64,000 nt of DNA from Candidatus Didemnitutus sp. (GCA_017991595.1 JAGOQJ010000001.1:124001-188000); one strand, 5' to 3'. Shown: positions 9,737 through 18,653, numbered from the stretch's first letter. Program-made: numbers and translations. Notes: generated from the sequence alone by a model not told the origin.

Positions 9737-10873
9737 ATGAAATCCTACGGACGAATCCTCGCGCTGACCGCTTTGCTTGGCGCGAACCAACTCACCGCCG
9801 CGCCTTCTTTGGCCATGGGCGATAACGCCGAAATCTTCCTGACGGCCGCCGTTGGCGTCACCATTGACGATAACATCTATCTCCGCAACGGGGCGAATCG
9901 CGTGGATGACATGATTCTCACGTTCTCGCCGGGCGTGGACATGGTGTTCGGTCGTAATTCGATGACGACGGGCAACCTCTACTACCGCCACGACATCCTG
10001 CGCTACTCGGACAATTCCTCCCAAGATACCGATTTGGCCAACGTCGGCCTGAATACGCTCTACAGCAACGGCAAGACGAAGGTCGATTTCGGTGCCTCGT
10101 TCATCGAGACCGCCCAGAACGAGCCTTCAGTCGCGGGTTTGATTGTCCAACGTGACACCACCCGCGCGCGTGCCATGATGGAAGTCGGCGCGACCGAGAA
10201 GAGCACCGTCAGCTTTGGCGTTCGCTACGATGACAACGACTATGTGCAGACCACTCTGCGCGACAGTGACACATGGACCGTTCCTCTCGATGTCTACTTC
10301 GAGTATTCTCCCAAGATGCAGGTCAGCTTGGGTTATCGTTATCGCAGCACCGATGTGCGTGGCGTTGGCACCACCGACAACAAGGATCATTTCTTCAACA
10401 TCGGCGCTCGTGGTGAATTCACGCCGAAGCTGAGTGGTCAAGTTCGCGTGGGCTACACGAATCGTGACGTTGATGGGGCGGGTTCGGACGGCAGCTTCGG
10501 CATGGACGCCAGCCTCAATTACGCGCACTCGGCCAAGACCTCGGTTTATATCGGCCTAAGCAATGACTATGGAACTTCCGCATTGGGTGATTCAACCGAG
10601 GACCTGACTGCCTCTATCGGTCTCAATTCTCGTTTCGACGATCAATGGAGTTGGAACGTTCAACTCGGTTATCGCATTACGGAGTATTCGATTCGCGAAG
10701 ACGACTATTTCCAAGGCTCGGTCGGTCTTTCTTATCGCCACAATGAATACCTGAGCTTCTCGGCCAGCTACACCTACCGTAACAATGGCTCGGAGAGCGC
10801 TGTGATTCCGGCCGCTTTGCTCCCGACGTTCAGCAACAACGTGTTCGGTCTGACGGCTAACTTCCGTTACTGA
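9737..10873 (+). CDS. Outer-membrane beta-barrel protein of the exopolysaccharide cluster (BBP2-like)
   Basis: Predicted outer-membrane protein of 378 residues. ATG 9737 gives a clean signal peptide ending near ALGANQLTAAPS. The rest alternates polar and aromatic residues in many short beta strands with turns rich in Asp/Asn/Gly, and ends TANFRY, an aromatic end typical of BAM substrates. It resembles putative beta-barrel porin 2 proteins that sit beside Wza/Wzc genes. The next genes encode a Wza-like and a Wzc-like protein, so it probably takes part in secretion or surface display of the polysaccharide. A possible -10 box TATTAT lies at 9711. Family naming is from pattern, not a search. Confidence 0.75.
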   Translation: MKSYGRILALTALLGANQLTAAPSLAMGDNAEIFLTAAVGVTIDDNIYLRNGANRVDDMILTFSPGVDMVFGRNSMTTGNLYYRHDILRYSDNSSQDTDLANVGLNTLYSNGKTKVDFGASFIETAQNEPSVAGLIVQRDTTRARAMMEVGATEKSTVSFGVRYDDNDYVQTTLRDSDTWTVPLDVYFEYSPKMQVSLGYRYRSTDVRGVGTTDNKDHFFNIGARGEFTPKLSGQVRVGYTNRDVDGAGSDGSFGMDASLNYAHSAKTSVYIGLSNDYGTSALGDSTEDLTASIGLNSRFDDQWSWNVQLGYRITEYSIREDDYFQGSVGLSYRHNEYLSFSASYTYRNNGSESAVIPAALLPTFSNNVFGLTANFRY

Positions 10874-10892
10874 GCCCGCGGTGTTCCATTTG

Positions 10893-10933
10893 ACGGAAGA
10901 AGGTCGTAAGCGATCTTCTTCCGTTTTTATTTT
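10893..10933 (+). terminator. Strong terminator between the beta-barrel and Wza-like genes
   Basis: A 14-bp stem (10893-10906 with 10911-10924, one G-T pair) closes a TAAG loop and is followed by TTTTTATTTT. It lies inside the export cluster, so it would lower transcription of the Wza/Wzc pair relative to the barrel gene, or separate the two transcripts. Confidence 0.9.
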
Positions 10934-10939
10934 CCGTCC

Positions 10940-11530
10940 ATGAATCTGTTTCGCTGCCGCTTTCTCCTGCTGGCGAGTCTGACTGTGGCACTTGGTGCCG
11001 CGTCTTTCCTGCGAGCGCAGGTGCCTACCGATTATGTTTTGCAGCCTTCCGATCTGCTCCGGGTAGTTGTTTTTCAAGAGCCGGATCTATTCCGGGAGGT
11101 GCGCATTTCCCAGGAATCGACCATCAATCTGCCCTTGATTGGCACGCTTGACCTCAAGGGGAAGACGGTTCGCCAGACGGAGGAGATGATTCGCGAGCTA
11201 TACGATCGGGATTATCTCAAAAACCCTCAGATTACTATCACCGTGGCCGAGTATACCCCGCGCACGGTGCAAGTTTTAGGTTCGGTCAATCAGCCCGGGG
11301 CCATCCCATTCACCCCCGAGCAAAACATGACCCTGCTTGAGGCGATCGCCCGGGCGGGCAGCTTCAATCGATTGGCTGATCGGCGTCGAGTCCGGCTCAC
11401 GCGCACGACGGAAGATGGACAGACAAAAAATGAAACCATCAACGCGGACGATTTGATTCAGGGGAATTCCGTCGAACAATGGTTCCTTCGCAAAGGCGAC
11501 ATCATCTTCGTTCCGGAACGCATCCTTTAA
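10940..11530 (+). CDS. Polysaccharide export protein, Wza/GumB-like
   Basis: Secreted protein of 196 residues with a signal peptide that ends around ASFLRAQ. Residues 30-115 match the Poly_export domain (YVLQPSDLLRVVVFQEPDL, then VSQEST-type strand and LPLIGTLDLKGKT). Residues 118-190 form one SLBB domain (VQVLGSVNQPGAIPF, LLEAIARAGSF, KGDIIFVPE). It lacks the C-terminal helix of E. coli Wza and has no lipobox Cys, so it fits the short GumB-like class. It should act as the periplasmic/outer-membrane part of the export channel. The gene for the tyrosine kinase starts 8 bp after its stop, so the two are one operon. Confidence 0.9.
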   Translation: MNLFRCRFLLLASLTVALGAASFLRAQVPTDYVLQPSDLLRVVVFQEPDLFREVRISQESTINLPLIGTLDLKGKTVRQTEEMIRELYDRDYLKNPQITITVAEYTPRTVQVLGSVNQPGAIPFTPEQNMTLLEAIARAGSFNRLADRRRVRLTRTTEDGQTKNETINADDLIQGNSVEQWFLRKGDIIFVPERIL

Positions 11531-11538
11531 GGTAAGCA

Positions 11539-13755
11539 ATGGAAACCACCAAATTTGAAAAAGGCTCCGGATCAGGCGCCTACCCTTACACCTACTACGG
11601 TAACAATTACGGCGCGTATGGTGCGAATGCTGGCTCTGCGGATACCGCAGTGCAGCGCGGCTTTCAGGACTATGTCCTCATTCTCCGCGAGCGCGTTTGG
11701 TATATCGTGGTCGTGTTCCTGTTGGTTTTCAGTTCCGCGCTGATCTACACCTTCACGAAGACCAAGGATTACATGTCGGTCTCGAGCGTGCAGGTCTTCC
11801 GGCGTGATCCGGTGATCATGCAGGTCCAAGGCGTGATGGATAATGAGATTCGCTCTGCGGAAGATTTGAATACGCAAGTCAAGGTGTTGGAGAGTTTGGC
11901 AATCGTCCAAGCCGTCGCCGACCGTCTCACGGGCGAGGACTTGCGCCAGTTCATGGCGCCCTACGCCGGCGAGATGGAAGGAGACGAGCCGATCACCCCG
12001 GCCACGGTCATCTACGAGAACCGCAAGATCGTCCCGATCCGGTTGTCGTTGATCATCCAAGTTCAATATCGTCACCCGGACAAGTTCATCGCCGCCAAGG
12101 TGGCCAACTTGTTCATCGACGAATTCATCGCTCATAATTCCCGCTTACGCATCGAGGAGTCGATGAAGGCCGTCGATGAACTCAAGGTTCGGGCCGACCA
12201 GCAGCGCCGGCGCGTCGAGGAAATCGCGATTAGCCTTCAAAGCTATCGCGAGAAGAACAATTTGGTCTCGCTCGATCAGCGCAAGGACATCGTCACCGAA
12301 AAGCTGAAGGCTCTCAGCGCCTACGTCACGCAGACGACCGCCAAACTCAACGATGCCGAAGTGCGCTGGAAGCAAGTCCAAGAGCGCCGCTCCTCTCTGG
12401 CCGCCCTGATTGATCTTCCCTTCATTTCCAGCCAGCAACTGATCGCTCAGCTTGTGCAGCAGGTTTCCTCCCAGAAGATTCTGATCGCCCAGCTCCGCGA
12501 GCGCTACCGCGACAAGCACCCCAAGATGATCGAGGCGGTGAACTCGCTCACGCAGACCGAAATGGAACTGACGCGGGCGTTGAATACCGCTGCTGCGACC
12601 ATCGAGGCCGAATACCAGACCGCCCTTCGCAACGATCAGGAGGCTCGCTCACTTCTCGCGAAACAGGAAGCCGAGTCGCTCGAACTTGATCGAGCCGCGG
12701 TGGAATACACCAATCTCGATCGCGATCTCCGCATCAGCGAGCAGCTCCTGCAGGCCACCTTGGCTCGTATGAAGGAGACGTCCGTCACGAGCACGATCGA
12801 AACCCAGAACGCCCGTTGGGTTGATCGCGCCACGCCGGCGCTCCGGCACTATTCCCCGAACATTCCGCTTAATCTCGCACTCGGTATCTTGGGCGGTTTG
12901 GCCCTCGGCACTGCCTTTGCGTTCTTCGTCGCCTACATCGACGATCGCGTGAAGAGCTCCTACGACATCGAGGGCGTAATCGGCCTGCCGCTCGTCGGCA
13001 TTATCCCGGAGATCAAGCGTCTCGAACAGCCGGAGAAGGCTCAGATTGTCGTCAACAACCAGGACAAGCAGGTCGCTGAGGCCTTTCTGGCGCTGCACTC
13101 CAGCCTCCGGTTGAAGGACGAGAGCAAGAACGCCCAAGCTCTCTTGGTGACCTCCACGGTTCCCGGTGAAGGCAAATCCTTCGTCTCCACGAATCTCGCG
13201 CTGACCTTTGCGGCGCACGGCGAACGCGTGATCATCATCGATTGCGACCTCCGCAAACCGAATGTCCACAAATCGTTCCGCATCGAGAATCTGAAGGGCG
13301 TCATCGATATCTGCGCGGGCTCCGCCTCCATCGAGGAAACCTTGGTGAAGGGCATCCACCCGAATCTCGACGTCATCCCTGCCGGCGGACGAGCTAAGAA
13401 CCCCACGCAGATCCTCAACAGCAAGGGCTTCGAGGTCATGATTGCCGATCTCCGGAAGCGCTACGATCGCATCTTCATCGACACGCCGCCGCTCGCGGCG
13501 GTGAGCGATTCGTTGATCATCCTACCGCTGGTCGATGGCTCGGTGTTCACGATCTACTTCAATCGCGTGCGGCGTAAAGCGGCGCAGTTCGCGGCCCGTC
13601 GCCTCCTTGAGGTCAATGTGCCCTGCTTCGGCGCGGTGCTCAACGGTCTGAATCTCGCCGTCTCCGGTTACTACTACGCCCAGTATTACGACAAGTCCTA
13701 CAAGGACTATTACATCACGATGGCCCGCAAAGAGGGCGAGGAACCGGCCCGCTGA
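11539..13755 (+). CDS. Polysaccharide co-polymerase / tyrosine autokinase, Wzc-like
   Basis: Inner-membrane protein of 738 residues combining a Wzz chain-length domain and a BY-kinase. A Tyr/Gly/Asn-rich N-terminal tail (residues 10-32) precedes membrane helix 1 near 55-75. The periplasmic part is a long coiled coil (about 210-430). Helix 2 lies near 450-470. The kinase has Walker A GEGKS (543-547), Walker A' IIIDCDLRKP and Walker B FIDTPP. The C-terminus is a Tyr cluster (GYYYAQYYDKSYKDYY), the expected autophosphorylation tail. It is translated 8 bp after the Wza-like gene. No glycosyltransferases follow; the gene to the right is convergent, so the synthesis genes must be elsewhere. Confidence 0.93.
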   Translation: METTKFEKGSGSGAYPYTYYGNNYGAYGANAGSADTAVQRGFQDYVLILRERVWYIVVVFLLVFSSALIYTFTKTKDYMSVSSVQVFRRDPVIMQVQGVMDNEIRSAEDLNTQVKVLESLAIVQAVADRLTGEDLRQFMAPYAGEMEGDEPITPATVIYENRKIVPIRLSLIIQVQYRHPDKFIAAKVANLFIDEFIAHNSRLRIEESMKAVDELKVRADQQRRRVEEIAISLQSYREKNNLVSLDQRKDIVTEKLKALSAYVTQTTAKLNDAEVRWKQVQERRSSLAALIDLPFISSQQLIAQLVQQVSSQKILIAQLRERYRDKHPKMIEAVNSLTQTEMELTRALNTAAATIEAEYQTALRNDQEARSLLAKQEAESLELDRAAVEYTNLDRDLRISEQLLQATLARMKETSVTSTIETQNARWVDRATPALRHYSPNIPLNLALGILGGLALGTAFAFFVAYIDDRVKSSYDIEGVIGLPLVGIIPEIKRLEQPEKAQIVVNNQDKQVAEAFLALHSSLRLKDESKNAQALLVTSTVPGEGKSFVSTNLALTFAAHGERVIIIDCDLRKPNVHKSFRIENLKGVIDICAGSASIEETLVKGIHPNLDVIPAGGRAKNPTQILNSKGFEVMIADLRKRYDRIFIDTPPLAAVSDSLIILPLVDGSVFTIYFNRVRRKAAQFAARRLLEVNVPCFGAVLNGLNLAVSGYYYAQYYDKSYKDYYITMARKEGEEPAR

Positions 13756-13757
13756 GG

Positions 13758-14747
13758 TCAGCGGTGCGTTTTGGCTGCTGCGCGAGTGAGGCGATCATTG
13801 ATCGCTTCACCCAGCGGCCCCGCGCTGGCCGGAGCGCGATCGCAATAGAGTTGATTGAATCCGGCGGCATCCATCCGGCGCAGCACCGCGTAGAGCGTGT
13901 GCGCCGCCTCGGTGACGTCACCGCGTTGGCTCAACCAGTCATCGTTGGCGCGCGGGCGCTTGGGTTTCCGCCAGTGAATCACGCCGTGGTTGTCCTCTGG
14001 TGCGCGCTGGCTGCGCGGTGCCTTGTCCAGACTCAGCGGCGTGCGCGGACTGTAATGCTGCGGGAGGGTCCCTGGAGCCAGCACCGTGCGACGGCGCGCC
14101 GTGGAGACCCGCAGCCGCAGCCCATGCTTGGCCAACGCCTTTCGCAGATCTCCGGCTGAAATCGCGCCGGGACGCAAAATGACCGCCCGGCCCGGATGTG
14201 AAAGATCGACAATCGTCGATTCGAGGCCGACTCCGCACTCGCCGCCGTCCAGCACGTGAGGGATTCGGTTCTTCAGCCCATCCAGCACATGCGCGGCCGT
14301 GGTCGGGCTGACATAGCCGAAGGGATTCGCGCTGGGCGCCGCGAGCGGCACTCCGGCCAGCGCGATCAATTGCCGGGCAAGCGGGTGGGCAGGTGAGCGC
14401 AAGGCGACCGTGGGTTGCTGCGAGGTGACGATGCCAGGCACCACCGATTTCTTGGGCAGCACCAGCGTCAACGGTCCAGGCCAGAAGGTCCGGGCCAGCG
14501 CGCGGGCCGGAGCGGAGAAGTCGGCCAGGCGTCGCGCCGCGGTTACGTTGAGGACATGGACGATCAATGGATCGTTCGCCGGGCGTCGCTTCGCCGTGAA
14601 AATCCGTCGGCAGGCACCGGCATCGAGCGCGTTGGCCGCCAATCCGTAGACGGTTTCGGTCGGCATCGCCACTAACTCTCCCCGTCGCAGCGCGGCTGCC
14701 AGTCGGCGCAGGCTCGTCGAGGAGGGCGTGTGGACGCGGGTTTTCAT
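13758..14747 (-). CDS. L-threonylcarbamoyladenylate synthase (Sua5 type)
   Basis: Makes threonylcarbamoyl-AMP from threonine, bicarbonate and ATP for the t6A37 modification of ANN-decoding tRNAs. The 329-residue protein has the YrdC domain (residues 10-200: GELVAMPTETVYGLAANAL, KRRPANDPLIVHV, FWPGPLTLVLPK, SANPFG, STIVDL, LRPGAIS) followed by a linker and a Sua5 C-terminal domain beginning near PGTLPQHYSPRTPL. The start is ATG 14747, which the family block supports; a longer frame runs into the rpsR terminator. It is convergent with the Wzc-like gene, with only 2 bp between the stops. Confidence 0.93.
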   Translation of the reverse strand: MKTRVHTPSSTSLRRLAAALRRGELVAMPTETVYGLAANALDAGACRRIFTAKRRPANDPLIVHVLNVTAARRLADFSAPARALARTFWPGPLTLVLPKKSVVPGIVTSQQPTVALRSPAHPLARQLIALAGVPLAAPSANPFGYVSPTTAAHVLDGLKNRIPHVLDGGECGVGLESTIVDLSHPGRAVILRPGAISAGDLRKALAKHGLRLRVSTARRRTVLAPGTLPQHYSPRTPLSLDKAPRSQRAPEDNHGVIHWRKPKRPRANDDWLSQRGDVTEAAHTLYAVLRRMDAAGFNQLYCDRAPASAGPLGEAINDRLTRAAAKTHR

Positions 14748-14751
14748 GCGG

Positions 14752-14783
14752 AAAAACAAAAAGCCGGAGCGTGTGCTCCGGCT
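14752..14783 (-). terminator. Terminator after rpsR
   Basis: On the minus strand AGCCGGAGC and GCTCCGGCT form a 9-bp stem around ACAC, followed by TTTTTGTTTTT. It separates rpsR from the sua5-type gene that follows on the same strand. Confidence 0.9.
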
Positions 14784-14810
14784 CAATGAGAAAGGAGGTC
14801 GAGCTCCGGC

Positions 14811-15002
14811 TTACTGCATCACCAGCATGGTGCGTGCGCGCTTGATCTGCTTGGTGACGGAGCGCTGCTGCTTGGCCGACATGCCGGTGTATTTGCGCGG
14901 GAGAATCTTGCCCGTGTCCGTGATGTAGCGGGACATCAGCTGGGGTTGGGTCATCGGAATCTCCTCCGGCTTGAGGCTCTGTTGCTTCGGTTCGGTGCTC
15001 AT
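14811..15002 (-). CDS. rpsR: Small ribosomal subunit protein bS18
   Basis: Protein of 63 residues from the ATG at 15002 (MSTEPKQQ). The core [20 protein letters not shown] followed by [17 protein letters not shown] is the bS18 signature: the '[12 protein letters not shown]' block and the basic C-terminal helix. It binds 16S rRNA with bS6 in the platform of the 30S subunit. The N-terminus lacks the Cys residues present in many bS18 proteins, so this is the zinc-free type. A longer frame reaching 15077 has no family support. The usual partner rpsF is not next to it, which is less common. It diverges from the tRNA-Arg fragment at 15110. Confidence 0.92.
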   Translation of the reverse strand: MSTEPKQQSLKPEEIPMTQPQLMSRYITDTGKILPRKYTGMSAKQQRSVTKQIKRARTMLVMQ

Positions 15003-15106
15003 GAGAATTGGAAAAGGGGACGAGATGTTGCTTCCGGGCCCTGACCTGTCAACGGGCATTTTTAGTTTGCGTCCCACCGGGGTGCGGCGGTGATTGGCGG
15101 AGAAGG

Positions 15107-15148
15107 TTAGTCCCCGTAGCTCAACTGGATAGAGCAGCGGTTTCCTAA
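15107..15148 (+). repeat. Left attachment repeat: truncated 5' half of tRNA-Arg
   Basis: Identical over 42 bp to 16800-16841. It contains tRNA positions 1-39 (acceptor 5' strand, D arm, anticodon 5' strand and loop) and then breaks off into unrelated sequence. It keeps the original chromosomal upstream region, so a short aborted RNA may still be made from it. Confidence 0.9.
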
Positions 15149-15454
15149 TTATCCCGGGCGTTTTTTCCTAAATTCGCTCATGTCGGCTGGATTGATCATC
15201 CGCTTTGCTATCAGCGGAATTCTGATTTCGACCGTGTGCTGATGCTGTCTGTAAACGGCCTGAATTTTGGCACCGGGTGACAAAAACGGGTTACAACGTT
15301 CACGCTCGCGATGCAACGTGAGCCGCATTGCCTGTCGCGGCAGACTGCCACTTTTCGGCGGACAGTTATTGGCCATAGAAACAAGGAAAGGCGGCACGGG
15401 CACCGGCGCGCGCTCCGCGCGCGGCCGTTGCCCCTCGCCGCCCATCAATGTCAA
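15149..15454 (-). CDS. Doubtful small ORF inside the integrase element
   Basis: A 101-residue frame lies downstream of the integrase gene on the same strand, and its stop codon falls exactly at the left attachment junction. The second half (about residues 60-101, with [18 protein letters not shown]) has a protein-like composition; the first half is Pro/Arg-rich and looks like frame noise from a G+C-rich hairpin. I recognise no family. It may be a remnant of a cargo gene truncated by deletion, or chance. The rest of 15455-15622 holds the hairpin and no other gene that I can support. Confidence 0.2.
   Translation of the reverse strand: MTLMGGEGQRPRAERAPVPVPPFLVSMANNCPPKSGSLPRQAMRLTLHRERERCNPFLSPGAKIQAVYRQHQHTVEIRIPLIAKRMINPADMSEFRKKRPG
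15275..15296 (+). repeat. Direct repeat 1 of the integrase element (possible arm-type site)
   Basis: A 22-bp sequence containing GTGACAAAAACGGGTTACAA occurs here and, identically, at 16737-16758. The ends GTGAC and GTTAC make it an imperfect inverted repeat. The two copies sit on either side of the integrase gene, one just upstream of its start, which fits recombinase arm sites or an operator. Confidence 0.7.
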
Positions 15455-15622
15455 ATGAGCGAGCGCGCTGTCGCCGCGTGGAAGCGTCCTAGATTGCTGG
15501 GAAAGGGAGGGTGTTTTCCGGTGGCCCGTTGCGTCGTGCTTGCCTGCAACGCGTGGCTGCGTGTTGCCGCTTCGGGTTCTACGGCCTGCGGCCTATCTGG
15601 GGTCGATTCGACCCCAGCCCCC

Positions 15623-16714
15623 TCACTTGTTCTCGGAAGCTGTAGAGCTGGCCGCAAACGTCATGCGCTTTGCCATCTCAACCGAATGCGTATCGCGGAG
15701 GTGCCCGTATGTCTTGGCGACGAGCAAGCCGCCGTCCTTGTGGCCAACCCATGCGGCGATGGTCTTGAAGTCGACACCCGCCTCAATGGCGTTGCTCACG
15801 AAGTAGTGCCGCATGCAGTGATGAGTGAAAGCAGGCAGTCCGGCGCGTTCGCAGGCCTGTTCGAGTCCCTTGGACGTTCGATCAATGGGAATGATTCGCT
15901 GCCCTGGTGCACTGTCGCCAGTTGCGCGCAACCTCGAGAGGAATTCGCGCATGGCCGGAAAGAGTGGGACGCTGCGGGCCTCGTTATTCTTGGTTCCCAG
16001 TTCGCCGCCCGTCACAACAAAGCGGCCACTGGCGAAATCCACGTCGCTCCAAAGAATGGAGGTCGCCTCGGCCAACCTCATGCCCGAGTAGGCGAGCAGT
16101 TCAATGAGGTTCGCTCCATGGTCATAACGGACACCCAGCCCCCGCATCGTCGTGACCAGCTTTTGAAACTCTTGGTGGGATGGTATCAGGATATTCGACT
16201 TCCCGAGTTTGCGGCGGCGAAGCACCAGCGCGGGGTTGTCCATCAACATGCCTTCGCGTTTAGCGTAGTTGAGAATCGCAATGATGGTGTCGCGCTCGTT
16301 GTTGTAGGTCGACGCTGAGATCGCCGGGCCGCGTTTTGCTACCCATCCCTCGCAAGTGCTGGAGGTGATATTGCGGACGAGCAGTGGACCGAGGTGAGGG
16401 AGAAGTTGGGCAACGCTAGTTTCGCGGCGGCGGGCCGATGACGCCTTCATGTGGGGTGTCACTGTGCCGAGCCATTGCTGGGCGCACTCCGCGAAGGTCA
16501 GCGTGGAGCTGACTTTGGCGTGGTCGAGGCGGTCGACCTTTTGGCGAAACTCGGCCAAGCGTCGCTCAGCCAGCTTGCGGTCAGTGGTCTTGAGGGAGCG
16601 CCGATACTGCTTGCCCGACCTTTTGACCAAGCCGTAATACGTCCCCGATGACCTGTGACGATACAGGCACTCGGCAACCTTCTGAAATGCACCAGCTTTC
16701 GGCTCCTCAGGCAT
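15623..16714 (-). CDS. Tyrosine recombinase / phage-type integrase
   Basis: Site-specific recombinase of 363 residues. An SAM-like N-terminal core-binding domain lies at about 60-165 (LTFAECAQQWL onward). The catalytic domain has all expected residues: Arg213 in YSGMRLAEA, a Lys in the beta-hairpin near 242, His299 and Arg302 in THHCMRHYF, His325 in WVGHKDGG, and Tyr336 in KTYGHL. It appears intact. It should act at the 42-bp identity in tRNA-Arg. It reads away from the intact tRNA, starting 86 bp from the right repeat, with a 22-bp direct repeat just upstream of its start codon. It is the only clear gene of the element. Confidence 0.93.
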   Translation of the reverse strand: MPEEPKAGAFQKVAECLYRHRSSGTYYGLVKRSGKQYRRSLKTTDRKLAERRLAEFRQKVDRLDHAKVSSTLTFAECAQQWLGTVTPHMKASSARRRETSVAQLLPHLGPLLVRNITSSTCEGWVAKRGPAISASTYNNERDTIIAILNYAKREGMLMDNPALVLRRRKLGKSNILIPSHQEFQKLVTTMRGLGVRYDHGANLIELLAYSGMRLAEATSILWSDVDFASGRFVVTGGELGTKNNEARSVPLFPAMREFLSRLRATGDSAPGQRIIPIDRTSKGLEQACERAGLPAFTHHCMRHYFVSNAIEAGVDFKTIAAWVGHKDGGLLVAKTYGHLRDTHSVEMAKRMTFAASSTASENK

Positions 16715-16736
16715 GCCGAAACTCTAGGGTGACAAA

Positions 16737-16758
16737 AACGGGTTACAAGCCGCTTTTC
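16737..16758 (+). repeat. Direct repeat 2 of the integrase element (possible arm-type site or operator)
   Basis: Second copy of the 22-bp repeat at 15275-15296. It lies 23 bp upstream of the integrase start codon, so binding here could also repress the integrase gene. Confidence 0.7.
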
Positions 16759-16799
16759 GTCCTCGATTTTATATCGCGCAACTCTTTATTGGCCAATAA

Positions 16800-16841
16800 T
16801 TAGTCCCCGTAGCTCAACTGGATAGAGCAGCGGTTTCCTAA
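16800..16841 (+). repeat. Right attachment repeat: 5' half of the intact tRNA-Arg
   Basis: 42-bp perfect match to 15107-15148. The strand exchange point must lie inside this identity, which ends in the anticodon loop. Confidence 0.9.
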
Positions 16842-16878
16842 ACCGCGCATCCCGGTTCAAGTCCGGGCGGGGGCGCCA
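16803..16878 (+). tRNA. tRNA-Arg (anticodon CCT)
   Basis: A full cloverleaf of 76 bases can be drawn: acceptor GTCCCCG with CGGGGGC (one T-G pair), D arm GCTC/GAGC, anticodon stem GCGGT/ACCGC with loop TTCCTAA and anticodon CCT, T stem CCCGG/CCGGG with TTCAAGT loop, discriminator G and encoded CCA. It reads AGG. The first 39 bases are duplicated at 15110-15148 by the integrase element, so the promoter of this tRNA now comes from the element. Confidence 0.95.
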
Positions 16879-16889
16879 ATTGGCCTCGC

Positions 16890-17498
16890 CTACATGCCGT
16901 TGCGGAACTGCCGGTGGTCCACCACACCGCTCGCGCGCACGGAACGCAGGGCCTTGGCGTATTCCGCGAGCAGACGCAGCGCGTAGCGCAGACGTTGCCG
17001 GATGGCTGTGTCATCTTTCGCCAGCTCCGGCGTCCCGTCGGGCGTGTTCAGACTGCTCTCAACGTGCTGCACGATCACGTGCTCGGGCAACCACGCGAGG
17101 CGGTTGTTCTTGGTGCCGCTCATGCGCAGTTCGGCCACCGGGTAAGCGCCGCCTCGTCCGGCCGATACCGTGACGATGAGACCGGGTTTGTGGCCGACTT
17201 CCTGGGTTGTGCAATTCAGCAGGAAATTCTTCACGCCCGGCGTGGCCATGCCACTCCATTCGGGACTGATGACGATCAACGCGTCCGCGGCCTGCAAGTC
17301 ACGCGAGATCGGCGCCCAGATTTCTTCCGGTGCACCGCCGCTGGCCTCATCCCAGAGCGGCAGCGGATTACCGCTCAAGCTGTGGACGATGGCCTCCGCG
17401 CCGGGGACCTCTTGCGGCAGGGCCTGCGCGAGGTAGCGGGCCACTTTCAGCGATTGCGCCTCGGCGCGATGACTCCCGCTGAGCACGAAAAATTTCAT
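16890..17498 (-). CDS. NADPH-dependent FMN reductase family protein
   Basis: Flavodoxin-like protein of 202 residues from ATG 17498 ([11 protein letters not shown]). The phosphate-binding loop GSHRAEAQS and the second flavin block [17 protein letters not shown] match NAD(P)H:FMN/quinone reductases of the WrbA/ChrR-like fold. It would reduce FMN or quinones in the cytoplasm. A much longer frame on this strand (to 18689) is only the antisense of aroC and is not real. Its start is 60 bp from the divergent aroC start. Its stop lies 12 bp from the tRNA-Arg 3' end. Confidence 0.85.
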   Translation of the reverse strand: MKFFVLSGSHRAEAQSLKVARYLAQALPQEVPGAEAIVHSLSGNPLPLWDEASGGAPEEIWAPISRDLQAADALIVISPEWSGMATPGVKNFLLNCTTQEVGHKPGLIVTVSAGRGGAYPVAELRMSGTKNNRLAWLPEHVIVQHVESSLNTPDGTPELAKDDTAIRQRLRYALRLLAEYAKALRSVRASGVVDHRQFRNGM

Positions 17499-17558
17499 GT
17501 GACGGACGATGCGGAGGCCAAGCTTGCTTGCAAGCGGCCTTCGCCCAACCATGCGACC

Positions 17559-18650
17559 GTGGCCAATTCGTTCGGCAAACTGTTCACCATTTCTACTTGG
17601 GGCGAGAGTCATGGACCCAGCGTTGGCGTCGTCATCGACGGTTGCCCGCCGCGGCTGCCTCTGACCGCCGCCGAGATCCAAGCGGAGCTGGATCGTCGCC
17701 GTCCCGGACAGAGCGACATCACCACGCCGCGCCAGGAAGAGGACCGCGTCGAGTTTCTCTCGGGTCTCTTCGAGGGGCACACCACCGGCCAACCGCTGGC
17801 CATGCTCGTCCGCAACGCCGATGCGCGACCCGAGGCCTACGCGGAGATGAAGGAGAAATTCCGCCCGTCCCACGCCGATTTCACCTATCAGGCCAAATTC
17901 GGCATCCGCGACCATCGCGGTGGCGGCCGCTCCTCTGCCCGCGAGACCATCGGCCGGGTCGCGGCCGGCGCGGTGGCCCGCAAGATCCTCGCGCAGGCGG
18001 CTGGCATCGAGATCCGCGCCTTCGTGACGCGCATCCATCAAGTCGCAGCGCCGTGGCTCGATCATTTTCCGACTCTCGCCGAGGTGGAGGCCAACGCCGT
18101 GCGCTGTCCGCACGGCCCGACGGCCGAGAAGATGATCGAATGTATCAAGCAGGTTCGCAGCGAGGGCGACTCGGTCGGCGGCGCCATCGAGTGTCGCATC
18201 CGCAACGTCCCGCCGGGATTGGGCGAGCCGGTCTTCGACCGGCTCGACGCCGATCTGGCCAAGGCGATGCTTTCCCTGCCGGCCACGAAGGCGTTCGAAT
18301 TGGGCAGCGGTTTTGCCGGCACGCTCCTGAAAGGCTCGCAGCACAACGACGCCTTTGTCGCGGCCGACGATCGCGTGACGACCGCCACCAACAAATCCGG
18401 CGGAGTCCAGGGCGGCATCAGCAACGGCGCCGAGATCGTTTTTCGCGTCGGGTTCAAGCCCACCGCGACCATCATGCAGTCCCAACCGACCGTCGACTTG
18501 CAGGGTGTGCCCACGGAGCTGAAAGGGCGTGGCCGCCACGATCCCTGCGTGGTGCCCCGCGCGGTGGTGATTGTCGAAGCGATGGCCGCGCTCGTCCTCG
18601 TCGACCACTGGATGCGCCACGCCGCCCAGAACCAGACATTCAAGTTCTGA
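17559..18650 (+). CDS. aroC: Chorismate synthase
   Basis: Final step of the shikimate pathway: anti-1,4 elimination of phosphate from EPSP to give chorismate, needing reduced FMN. The 363-residue protein has the signature blocks [57 protein letters not shown] and the [11 protein letters not shown] region. Start is GTG 17559 (VANSFGKLF), the exact start of family homology; the frame is open upstream only as an antisense shadow. The divergent neighbour encodes an FMN reductase. That is suggestive because this enzyme needs reduced flavin, but the link is inference. Confidence 0.96.
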   Translation: MANSFGKLFTISTWGESHGPSVGVVIDGCPPRLPLTAAEIQAELDRRRPGQSDITTPRQEEDRVEFLSGLFEGHTTGQPLAMLVRNADARPEAYAEMKEKFRPSHADFTYQAKFGIRDHRGGGRSSARETIGRVAAGAVARKILAQAAGIEIRAFVTRIHQVAAPWLDHFPTLAEVEANAVRCPHGPTAEKMIECIKQVRSEGDSVGGAIECRIRNVPPGLGEPVFDRLDADLAKAMLSLPATKAFELGSGFAGTLLKGSQHNDAFVAADDRVTTATNKSGGVQGGISNGAEIVFRVGFKPTATIMQSQPTVDLQGVPTELKGRGRHDPCVVPRAVVIVEAMAALVLVDHWMRHAAQNQTFKF

Positions 18651-18653
18651 CTT

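Larger units (their letters stand above)
15107..16841. mobile_element. Minimal integrase-only element inserted in tRNA-Arg(CCT)
   Basis: A 42-bp perfect direct repeat (15107-15148 and 16800-16841) flanks about 1.65 kb that carries one convincing gene, a tyrosine recombinase. The left repeat is the first 39 bases of a tRNA-Arg cut in the anticodon loop; the right repeat is the start of the complete tRNA-Arg. So the original gene was split at the anticodon loop and the element supplied a new 5' half plus a new upstream region. No excisionase or cargo is recognisable. It may be a decayed island or a naturally minimal element. Confidence 0.85.

Noticed and set aside
15395-15440. GC-rich hairpin in the integrase element as a terminator
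   Set aside because: No T-run on either strand; probably only local structure.
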